In this document: positions 17,057-23,890 of the stretch, piece after piece
How the letters are laid out: the number at the start of each line of letters is the position of its first letter
Numbering within the stretch: the stretch's first letter is position 1
DNA from: Candidatus Chryseobacterium colombiense
GTDB taxonomy: Bacteria; Bacteroidota; Bacteroidia; Flavobacteriales; Weeksellaceae
DNA: 64,000 nucleotides
Direction: 5' to 3'
NCBI GenBank assembly: GCA_029203185.1
Contig: CP119310.1
Span: forward strand, 3,850,001-3,914,000
The notes under the pieces: generated by a model
Databases searched by the model: none
The model's input: only the letters and a program-made list of their open reading frames with translations
What the model was told of the DNA's origin: nothing
Position numbers and translations under genes: made by a program

Positions 17057-17584
17057 ATGTTTGATAATATATACTTTCTGGGGGGAATACATTGCTCAGG
17101 TAAAGGTACTACAGCTGAAAAAATACTTTCTAAATCAAGCTTAATCCATCTTGAAGCGAGTAAAGTTTTGAAATGGGAAGATATTAGCAATAGAGAAAAT
17201 AAGAAAGTTAATAATATCACTTTTACACAAAATAAACTTGTTGTTAATTTAGAAAAAATTGTGACTAATGATAATCAATTCCTTTTGGATGGTCATTATT
17301 GTCTTATTAATAAGCAAGACGAAATTGAAAAAGTTACCCTCGAAACTTTTGAAAAGATCAATCCTATATCATTAAGCATAAAAATTGATGAACCAACTGA
17401 GATAAAAAAAAGGTTGGAACAAAGAGACTCTAAATTTTATGATTTAGACTTCTTAATTCATTTTCAAGATGAAGAAGTGAAATACGCAAAATTCTTAGCT
17501 GACTATCTTAAAAAACCTTTATTCATTTTAAATCAAGACCTTGAAAATTTATTAAAACATATTAAAGATGAAAATCCTTCTTGA
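17057..17584 (+). CDS. P-loop kinase-like protein (adenylate-kinase/AAA_17 type), cassette gene 1
   Basis: 175 residues with a Walker A at 9-18 (G-G-I-H-C-S-G-K-G-T), the GxxxxGK(G)T form typical of nucleotide and small-molecule kinases. L-D-G-H-Y-C-L around 75-81 gives a Walker-B-like Asp. A lid-like segment follows: D-E-P-T-E-I-K-K-R-L-E-Q-R-D. Length and order fit a small adenylate-kinase-fold enzyme, with nucleotide or polynucleotide phosphorylation as the likely chemistry; the substrate is unknown. It is the first gene of the cassette and overlaps the PIN gene by 17 bp, so the two products are likely made in concert. Confidence 0.78.
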   Translation: MFDNIYFLGGIHCSGKGTTAEKILSKSSLIHLEASKVLKWEDISNRENKKVNNITFTQNKLVVNLEKIVTNDNQFLLDGHYCLINKQDEIEKVTLETFEKINPISLSIKIDEPTEIKKRLEQRDSKFYDLDFLIHFQDEEVKYAKFLADYLKKPLFILNQDLENLLKHIKDENPS

Positions 17585-19094
17585 CACTAATATAATCATT
17601 CACAGAGAAGCAAATAAAGCTCATAGACCAGAAATAGGAACATTATTTAAATGGATTGATAATCTAAAATACTCTAAATATATACATCCCATAACCATTG
17701 AAGAATTAAATAGGTTTAGGGATAATGATGCAAAAGAAACTATGAGCATCAAAGTTGAAAACTATAATCAAATCAGGTATTTAGCTCCTTTTAAAGAAAA
17801 TATTTCTAAAATAAGCACTGAATTTGACAAGGATTTGAATGACAAAAATGATACTAAAATCTTAAATGAGATATTTGAAAATCGCATAGATATTCTTATT
17901 TCAGAAGATAAAAAGATTCATAAAAAAGCAGAAGCTTTAAATATTAATGACAGAGTATTTACTATTCAAAAATTTCTTGAAAAGGTTACGGCTGAAAATC
18001 CCAGTTTAGTTCCATATGATATATTAGCTGTTAGGCAAGCTGATTTCGGACAAATTGATTTATCTGATCCTTTTTTTGATTCTTTCAAACAAGATTATTC
18101 TGAATTTGAGTGGTGGTTCAACAAAAAGACAGAAAATCCATGTTACATATGTAATAGCGACGGTATTTTATCTGCATTTCTCTTTATTAAAGTAGAAGAT
18201 AAAGGCGAAGATTATTCAAATATTACTCCTGTATTTAAAACTAAAAGAAGGCTGAAAATAGGGACATTAAAGGTTACTGGAAATGGATATAAAATTGGTG
18301 AAAGATTTTTAAAAATAGTGTTTGACAATGCATTTCAGTATAAAGTTGATGAAATTTACGTAACTATTTTTGATAAAAGACCTGAACAAATACAACTAAT
18401 TGAAATGTTAGAAGAATGGGGATTCATCTATCACGGGATAAAAACTACATCAAATGGAGAGGAGAAAGTTTATTTTAAACCTTTCTCTAAAAAAAATATA
18501 ATTGATATCAATAATCCAAGAATTAGCTTTCCTTTTTTCTCAAAAGAGACTAATAAATATATTATTAAAATAGAACATCAATATCATACTGAACTATTTC
18601 CAGATAGTATAAATACAAAGGAGGATAAAACTCTTTATCAAGAAAATGCCCCTCACAGAAACAGGATTGGAAAAGTATATATCTCTCACTCTCCACAACG
18701 AAATTTAAAATCTGGAGACATATTTTTAGTTTACAGGATTGGAGAAACTGATCCAAAAATTCATTCCAGTACAATTACATCAATTTGTATTGTCGAAGGT
18801 ATAAAGACTGATTTTAAAAATTTTGACGATTTTTTTAATAGCTGTAATAGAAGAACATTAATAAATAAGGAGGACTTACTAAATAAGTGGTGGAATAAAA
18901 AAGGAGACTATAAACCATTTATTATTAATTTTTTACATGCTTTTTCCTTTCCTACTCCCAAGCCCACTTTAAAAAATTTAATTGATATAGGAGTATTAGA
19001 AAATCCAAGCAGTTTAGGTATAGGATTCTACAAGTTGAATGACGAACAGTTTAAAAAAATAGTTAAATTCGCATATAGAAATATTGGAAAATGA
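17568..19094 (+). CDS. PIN-GNAT-PUA/EVE-like triple-domain protein, cassette gene 2
   Basis: 508 residues. Residues 1-~138 are a PIN ribonuclease-like domain with L-L-D-T-N (D6), E45/E46, D95 and D114 in place of the four acidic metal ligands. Residues ~145-310 read as a GNAT acetyltransferase, with acetyl-CoA loop V-T-G-N-G-Y-K-I-G-E around 236-245. Residues ~325-505 resemble a PUA/EVE/ASCH-type nucleic-acid-binding fold (K-V-Y-I-S-H-S-P near 370, S-G-D-I-F-L-V-Y near 382-389). The chemistry suggests RNA cleavage and acetylation guided by a base-reading domain, but that is inference. It overlaps the kinase gene by 17 bp and the ASCH gene by 4 bp. Confidence 0.78.
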   Translation: MKILLDTNIIIHREANKAHRPEIGTLFKWIDNLKYSKYIHPITIEELNRFRDNDAKETMSIKVENYNQIRYLAPFKENISKISTEFDKDLNDKNDTKILNEIFENRIDILISEDKKIHKKAEALNINDRVFTIQKFLEKVTAENPSLVPYDILAVRQADFGQIDLSDPFFDSFKQDYSEFEWWFNKKTENPCYICNSDGILSAFLFIKVEDKGEDYSNITPVFKTKRRLKIGTLKVTGNGYKIGERFLKIVFDNAFQYKVDEIYVTIFDKRPEQIQLIEMLEEWGFIYHGIKTTSNGEEKVYFKPFSKKNIIDINNPRISFPFFSKETNKYIIKIEHQYHTELFPDSINTKEDKTLYQENAPHRNRIGKVYISHSPQRNLKSGDIFLVYRIGETDPKIHSSTITSICIVEGIKTDFKNFDDFFNSCNRRTLINKEDLLNKWWNKKGDYKPFIINFLHAFSFPTPKPTLKNLIDIGVLENPSSLGIGFYKLNDEQFKKIVKFAYRNIGK

Positions 19095-19495
19095 AAGTAG
19101 TATTGTCGATTAAACCTGAATTTGCGAAGAAAATTTTTGAAGGAACTAAAAAATTCGAGTTTAGAAAATCTATTTTTAAAAACAAAGACGTAGAAACTGT
19201 AATTGTTTATGCATCTTCACCTGTGCAAAAGGTTATTGGAGAATTTGACATAGAACATATTATTAAAGATAAGTTAGATGAATTGTGGGAATTAACACAT
19301 ATGCATGCTGGTATTACAGAAGAATATTTTTATGAATATTTTCAAGATAAAGACTCAGGATTTGCCATAAAAATTAAGGAATTTAGAAAGTATAAAATAC
19401 CGAAAGATTTAAAAGAAGATTTTAATCTTCTTCCTCCACAGTCTTTTTCCTATTATTTTAAGGATGATAGGCCTAAAAACGCCAAAAATGAATAA
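19091..19495 (+). CDS. ASCH-domain protein, cassette gene 3
   Basis: 134 residues, essentially one ASCH (PUA-superfamily) domain. The signature is clear near the start: L-S-I-K-P-E-F-A-K-K-I-F-E-G-T-K-K-F-E-F-R-K, matching the family's S-I-K-P...G-x-K-x-x-E-x-R-K. ASCH folds bind RNA or modified nucleic acids, and some members are nucleases or amidohydrolases. It overlaps the PIN gene by the 4-bp ATGA junction, indicating translational coupling. With the PUA-like domain of its neighbour, the cassette has two potential base-recognition modules. Confidence 0.85.
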   Translation: MKVVLSIKPEFAKKIFEGTKKFEFRKSIFKNKDVETVIVYASSPVQKVIGEFDIEHIIKDKLDELWELTHMHAGITEEYFYEYFQDKDSGFAIKIKEFRKYKIPKDLKEDFNLLPPQSFSYYFKDDRPKNAKNE

Positions 19496-20858
19496 AAATA
19501 AAAATCTTTTAAAAAAATTAGCAAAAAAGAGAGAAAGAAAAAGATTAAAAAGAAAAAGGAAAAAAAAATATTCTCCCACATCTAATATTAAGATTAAAAT
19601 TTATAGAAGTGCTATAAAAAATGATCAATATATTATAAGAAATAATTCGTCAAATTTAAACGAATTTTTAGTATCTACTGGGTTTGTATTCCCTTTCGAA
19701 GACTGTTTGTATGATATAAAGATACCCGAAATCTTTAGTTTTGAAAACAACAATTTAGAGACAAGGGCAATTTTTAGTAAGATAATTAATAGTATAATTC
19801 AATGCAAAGAAGATAAAGTCTTAATTGATTTTTCGTTTTGTAAAGAAATTGATGAAGAAACTATTTTCTTTTTAAATATTATATTAACGGAATTGAAAAA
19901 CTATTCTGATAAACTTAATAGAAAATTAACTATAAAAAACCAATCTTTTAGTATTTTAATTAGAAATTCTATTCATAGTAAGGTAAATAGGATGCTCTTT
20001 CTATATAAAAGTATAAAAGATTTTGATTTGCAAGATTTTAATATCTCTCAAGATGAAATTCCATTCCAACATTTAGGCTATTTAAAAGGGACTAAATCAA
20101 AAAAACATTATTTAGAAAATAAAAAAGATGTTTATACTACAAAAATAGTAAACTACTTAAATGAATGTCTTGGATTAAGTAAATATTGTTTTACTGAAGG
20201 TGGAAGAAATGATTTAGAAGGTATAATTTCCGAGATTCTTAATAATGCAGAGGATCACAGTCCTCTCAATACTTACTATGTAACATCAACATTTTCGGTT
20301 AATAATATTTCTGAAAATAGTGAAGATTTGGTAGGAGTTTTAAATATTAATGTTTTAAATTTTGGATATTCATTTTATGATGGTTTGGAAGGTAGTAAAC
20401 ATGAGAATAATCAAATGTATGGTCTAATAGAAGAAAAACAAAAAAAAGATAATTTCAAAGCTTTTAGTAGGGAAAATATATTTACCTTACTCGCTTTACA
20501 AGAAGGAATTAGCCGCCTAAAGTACGAGGATCAAAGTAGAGGAACGGGAACAATGAAATTTATTGGCAGCTTTATGGAACTCGGAGATTTTGAAGATATA
20601 GACAAAGGCTTCATTCCGTTTTTAAAAATTTATAGTGGTAATACATTGTTAATTTGTTCAAATAAGTATAAACCCTATATACAAAATGACTCATATTTAT
20701 TATCTTTGAACACGGAAAATGATTTGAATTGCGAGCCAGATAAGAATAATCTTCTTACATTGGATAGTAAATTTCCTGGAACAATGATTTCAGTAAAGAT
20801 TTACTTAAATGAAAAACATTTAAACAAAAAATTAAAAAAAAATGACAATGGAAATTAA
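19488..20858 (+). CDS. STAS-like plus GHKL (HATPase) protein, cassette gene 4
   Basis: 456 residues from ATG 19488; the frame also allows ATG 19464. A very basic tract (residues ~8-28, mostly Lys/Arg) may bind nucleic acid. Residues ~105-165 look STAS-like (V-L-I-D-F-S-F-C-K-E-I-D). A GHKL ATPase follows: N box I-S-E-I-L-N-N-A-E-D-H near 247-257, a G1-like N-V-L-N-F-G-Y-S-F near 288-296, and R-G-T-G-T-M-K-F near 351-358. There is no His-kinase dimerisation domain, so it resembles anti-sigma/partner-switch or MutL/Hsp90-like ATPases more than a sensor kinase. It overlaps the next gene by 17 bp. Confidence 0.75.
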   Translation: MNKNKNLLKKLAKKRERKRLKRKRKKKYSPTSNIKIKIYRSAIKNDQYIIRNNSSNLNEFLVSTGFVFPFEDCLYDIKIPEIFSFENNNLETRAIFSKIINSIIQCKEDKVLIDFSFCKEIDEETIFFLNIILTELKNYSDKLNRKLTIKNQSFSILIRNSIHSKVNRMLFLYKSIKDFDLQDFNISQDEIPFQHLGYLKGTKSKKHYLENKKDVYTTKIVNYLNECLGLSKYCFTEGGRNDLEGIISEILNNAEDHSPLNTYYVTSTFSVNNISENSEDLVGVLNINVLNFGYSFYDGLEGSKHENNQMYGLIEEKQKKDNFKAFSRENIFTLLALQEGISRLKYEDQSRGTGTMKFIGSFMELGDFEDIDKGFIPFLKIYSGNTLLICSNKYKPYIQNDSYLLSLNTENDLNCEPDKNNLLTLDSKFPGTMISVKIYLNEKHLNKKLKKNDNGN

Positions 20859-21198
20859 TTTAGGAGATTTTAAAAACTCTTATAGTTCAGTTTTCACAGG
20901 ACGTCCACAAGGAAAATTAGCAAGACAAAAGTTAAACTTAGATAAAATAGACAATAGTTCTGAAGTTATTTATGTTATAATCCCGGATGGGGTATCATCT
21001 ATAAATCCATCTTTTTTTTTAGGATTGTTTTTTGATAGTTACAAAAAATTAAAAGACAAATTTAACACAAAATATAAATTTAAATTTCTAAGTAATAATC
21101 CTGAAACTATTAATGTTTTACAAGAAAACATTAATGATGCATTAAGAAATGCACATAATTCAGTTAATGTGGATTTTAACAATTTATTTAAGCTGTGA
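20842..21198 (+). CDS. DUF4325 STAS-like protein, cassette gene 5
   Basis: 118 residues resembling the DUF4325 STAS-like family: an F-T-G-R-P-Q-G-K-L-A-R motif at 18-28, a central strand (V-I-Y-V-I-I-P-D) and the helix S-F-F-L-G-L-F-F-D-S-Y. Such proteins are often encoded beside a HATPase, as here. By analogy with SpoIIAA/SpoIIAB, the pair could switch binding partners, with the STAS protein sequestered or released by the ATPase. That analogy is inference. Start ATG 20842 or 20848. It overlaps both neighbours (17 bp and 4 bp). Confidence 0.72.
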   Translation: MTMEINLGDFKNSYSSVFTGRPQGKLARQKLNLDKIDNSSEVIYVIIPDGVSSINPSFFLGLFFDSYKKLKDKFNTKYKFKFLSNNPETINVLQENINDALRNAHNSVNVDFNNLFKL

Positions 21199-21728
21199 AA
21201 CTGTTACTTCTAAGTACTGTAGCAGATACTGAACTAAGCTTAAAGGACTATTTTCCTTTAATTGGTTCTTCAATAGTTATTATACTTTTCATTATAGAAA
21301 GAATTTTAAGCTATGGAATAAGAAAAAAAGAGAGAAAAACTAATTGGTATTATAAAGTATTTATAGATCCAAATATTGAAAAAATCAACTCTTTTTTTGA
21401 CAATACTAAACAAACTTATGTAGAATCTTCAAAAGAAATAAAGTCTTGTTTGACAAGACCTAATATTTTAGATTATAAATCTCATGAAATAGGTAAGTTT
21501 CAAACTCTCAAAAGAGATTTTGAAAATGACATTTTACTTCCTATTATCTCAAGCTATCAGGAAATAGGAAATAGCTTGACAGAGGAACTATTAAACTTAG
21601 AGGATGTATATGCAGAATGTATGGATAAGATTCATGGCGATGAAACTTATCAAAGTGAATTTTCTAAGAAACTTTCTGAAAGAAAAGCTCAGTTTTTTAA
21701 AATGTTATTTAAACCTATTAATAAATAA
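21195..21728 (+). CDS. Single-pass membrane protein, cassette gene 6
   Basis: 177 residues. One hydrophobic segment (L-I-G-S-S-I-V-I-I-L-F-I-I near 22-34) is followed by R-K-K-E-R-K, giving a cytoplasmic helical C-terminal domain of ~135 residues with heptad-like stretches. Family unknown. The start is GTG in a GTGA overlap with the DUF4325 gene, so it is translationally coupled and belongs to the cassette. It is a plausible membrane anchor or effector of the switch, but no effector motif is visible. Confidence 0.7.
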   Translation: MKLLLLSTVADTELSLKDYFPLIGSSIVIILFIIERILSYGIRKKERKTNWYYKVFIDPNIEKINSFFDNTKQTYVESSKEIKSCLTRPNILDYKSHEIGKFQTLKRDFENDILLPIISSYQEIGNSLTEELLNLEDVYAECMDKIHGDETYQSEFSKKLSERKAQFFKMLFKPINK

Positions 21729-21738
21729 CCCACCAATT

Positions 21739-21765
21739 AAAAAAAATGAGCCATTTTCAGGCTCA
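21739..21765 (-). terminator. Terminator between the cassette and the DUF3871 gene
   Basis: The stem TGAGCC / GGCTCA (7-base loop) has an 8-T run on the minus strand, just beyond the DUF3871 stop. Plus-strand transcripts of the cassette meet the same hairpin with a weaker C/T-rich tail. Confidence 0.75.
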
Positions 21766-21769
21766 CTTT

Positions 21770-22852
21770 CTAACTCAAAAACCAACGATAATCAGAATTA
21801 TCATTGAGACTTTGTTGAATACCTTTAGTAAAATCAAAAGCATTCAAATTTCTATCTAAAAACGTATCTATATAACTACTTTTATTGGCTTGTGTAAAGA
21901 GATTGTAGAGATTCCAAAGGTTTATATCTCCAGCATTATCTCTACAAAAACTTTCATCTTCATAATAATCTTTAGTAATGGTATTAATATGACCATCAGT
22001 AAATTGAAGCATTGGTATCTTTAATTTCTCTTTTTTAGGTAAATGCTGATATAACCTTGTTCGACCTAATAATTGAGCAAACTGATGTTCAGTTAATGAA
22101 TAGTCAGCAAATTGTTTCATTTCGGATAAATGTTTCTCCGCATTATAATTGTTAAGTACCTGGAAAAGTTTAGATTGTAGTTCTTCATAGGAGCTTACTT
22201 TTAAATCGTCAACAAACCCATCACTCCAAACACAAAGATTACAGCATACTTTATTCTGAAAACCAACAAAAAATTTAAACTTTTCAAAAGTCTTCTTATT
22301 ATACAAATTTTCCTGATTATAAGCTCTAACTCCGCCAATTGTCAGTGATAGCTCATTACCATTAATATTATCTGTAATGGTTGGAATTTTAATGATAAAA
22401 GCCATTCTTTCATAATAAATAGTTTTCTCATGCTCTAATAAATCTTTTACATTCTTATGAATAGCACCTGGAGTCCTACCTTTAATTTGATGAGAAACCC
22501 TTATTTCAGGTTCACTGATAGAATGGTTAGGAAATACATTAGAAATACAATTTTGAGAGATTTCTATAAACTCCTGATGACTGATTGTTTTTTCATTATC
22601 CTTGCTGAATACTGGTATGATACAGTCATTTTTTAAGTGTTGTAAATTAATTTCCTGTGTATTGGCTTCTATAAAAGATTTATGAACACATTCATTTTGG
22701 CTTTGTAAGGAATCTGAGTAGATTTTTGCCTTACCTGGAGTTGGAATATATTTATCATCTCCAGGTACCTTTTTAATTTGTGTAGTGTTGGCAGGTCTTA
22801 AATCACAAGCCTGCTCTAATGTAGCAGGCTTAATGTGTCTTAGTGTGTCCAT
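21770..22852 (-). CDS. DUF3871-family protein of the element
   Basis: 360 residues resembling DUF3871, a Bacteroidota mobile-element family without known function. Features include K-T-F-E-K-F-K-F-F-V-G-F, C-N-L-C-V-W-S-D-G-F and a C-terminal W-N-L-Y-N-L-F-T-Q-A-N segment. The layout recalls phage DUF932/single-strand-binding-like proteins (inference). Its start overlaps the ATPase gene by 23 bp, so both are co-expressed in the element's right arm. It carries several copies or near-copies of the element motif (22157, 22475 variant, 22732, 22760). Confidence 0.75.
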   Translation of the reverse strand: MDTLRHIKPATLEQACDLRPANTTQIKKVPGDDKYIPTPGKAKIYSDSLQSQNECVHKSFIEANTQEINLQHLKNDCIIPVFSKDNEKTISHQEFIEISQNCISNVFPNHSISEPEIRVSHQIKGRTPGAIHKNVKDLLEHEKTIYYERMAFIIKIPTITDNINGNELSLTIGGVRAYNQENLYNKKTFEKFKFFVGFQNKVCCNLCVWSDGFVDDLKVSSYEELQSKLFQVLNNYNAEKHLSEMKQFADYSLTEHQFAQLLGRTRLYQHLPKKEKLKIPMLQFTDGHINTITKDYYEDESFCRDNAGDINLWNLYNLFTQANKSSYIDTFLDRNLNAFDFTKGIQQSLNDNSDYRWFLS

Positions 22853-23708
22853 TTGTTGAATAATTTTTAGGATTTGATAATTGTATTAAGAAACTCTTTT
22901 TCTCTTCATAATGAGATTTAAGATTTTCTTGAAATTCAGGATATTGTTTGTACAAAGCCAGTAATTTAGCAATATTATTACAATACTGGATTTGTTGTAT
23001 CACTTGCTGTTCATTAAGAATATTTTGGTTTCCAGGTACGCCACTATTGCACCAATCTAAAATCAGCTTTCCTGTTAATTCATTTATCTGAAATTCAGGT
23101 TTTCCCATGAATAAGCCAGTTCTGTCTTTACTTGATACAGCAAAATGCTTAATGTCAATATCAAAAACCAAAGTAAATTCATAATCCAATCCATCTCTTT
23201 GAACTGATTTCAGACCTACTTTTTCAGGAATGTATTTACCGTCTTTTTGGTTCAATACATAGTCCTGTTTAGTTCTCATAGTGGTAATAATATGAGCATT
23301 GGCTTGAAGAATTTTATCTACAAATGCCTTTTGTCTTGGTGTAACTTTTGCCCAGTTGGTAAAGCTGTTTCCCGCTAATTTAGAATGAAAATCTAATAGT
23401 TCATCCCATTCATGAGATATTGAATCTATAATAATGACTTCCATTCCTGCTTTTTCACAAACTTCAATAGCTTTAATATAATTCTCAGGTGTGAATGGTG
23501 GTGTCATTGTCAGAACATTGTAATTACCCAAATGAGCATATAAATCAGCACTTCCATTTTCTGTATCAATTACAGCTACTTTTGACAAATCATCATTTGT
23601 CATTCCTTTTGCTATGAGCAAGGATGAATAAGTCTTTCCTGTTCCACTTGCACCTTGCAGAGCCATTTTAATTTTAGCTCTCTTTCTTTCGCTTTGTCTT
23701 AAATGCAT
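22830..23708 (-). CDS. RecA-like AAA ATPase (phage/plasmid type)
   Basis: 292 residues. Walker A at 19-26 (G-A-S-G-T-G-K-T) is followed by Y-S-S-L-L-I-A. Walker B is V-I-I-I-D-S-I-S-H-E-W-D-E-L near 95-108. M-R-T-K-Q-D-Y near 163 looks like a sensor segment. This is the AAA_24-type ATPase seen in phages and mobile elements, thought to load or drive recombination or replication factors. It lies between the helicase and DUF3871 genes, overlapping the latter by 23 bp. One TCCAGGTA motif lies inside (23031-23038). Confidence 0.82.
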   Translation of the reverse strand: MHLRQSERKRAKIKMALQGASGTGKTYSSLLIAKGMTNDDLSKVAVIDTENGSADLYAHLGNYNVLTMTPPFTPENYIKAIEVCEKAGMEVIIIDSISHEWDELLDFHSKLAGNSFTNWAKVTPRQKAFVDKILQANAHIITTMRTKQDYVLNQKDGKYIPEKVGLKSVQRDGLDYEFTLVFDIDIKHFAVSSKDRTGLFMGKPEFQINELTGKLILDWCNSGVPGNQNILNEQQVIQQIQYCNNIAKLLALYKQYPEFQENLKSHYEEKKSFLIQLSNPKNYSTNGHTKTH

Positions 23709-23773
23709 AATATTTTTTGTTTAATGGTTAATTATAAAAATTAATTTCTTCAATTATTTGAAGTATATACTTT

Positions 23774-23785
23774 TCCAGGTACCTG
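23774..23785. repeat. Palindromic extension of the element motif
   Basis: TCCAGGTACCTG contains CAGGTACCTG, a perfect 10-bp palindrome. It lies in the gap between the helicase and the ATPase genes; the same palindrome recurs at 26703-26714. Confidence 0.6.
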
Positions 23786-23790
23786 CCAAA

Positions 23791-23829
23791 AAAGAGAAAA
23801 CCAACCTCAATATTTTTGAGATTGGTTTT
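23791..23829 (-). terminator. Terminator after the helicase gene
   Basis: The stem AAAACCAA / TTGGTTTT continues as CTCAA / TTGAG after one mismatch. On the minus strand it ends in a T-rich tail. It lies 61 bp past the helicase stop. Confidence 0.65.
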
Positions 23830-23831
23830 GA

Positions 23832-23866
23832 AAAATGTCCAAATTTTACTGTAAAGTCTTATATAG
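23832..23866. repeat. Inverted copy of the 12675-12709 arm
   Basis: Reverse complement matches 12675-12709 in 32 of 35 bases, with 21 identical in a row. An inner dyad (ATTTTACT / AGTAAAAT) is also present. It lies 25 bp past the helicase stop codon. Confidence 0.8.
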
Positions 23867-23890
23867 TAAAATAGAAAAAATAGACATTAT

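Noticed and set aside
17057..19495. Toxin-antitoxin module
   Set aside because: PIN and GNAT can be toxins, but the large fusion, kinase and ASCH genes do not match a known toxin-antitoxin pair; kept as part of the cassette.
13337..21728. CRISPR array or prophage
   Set aside because: No regular direct repeats with spacers, no capsid, terminase or portal genes.
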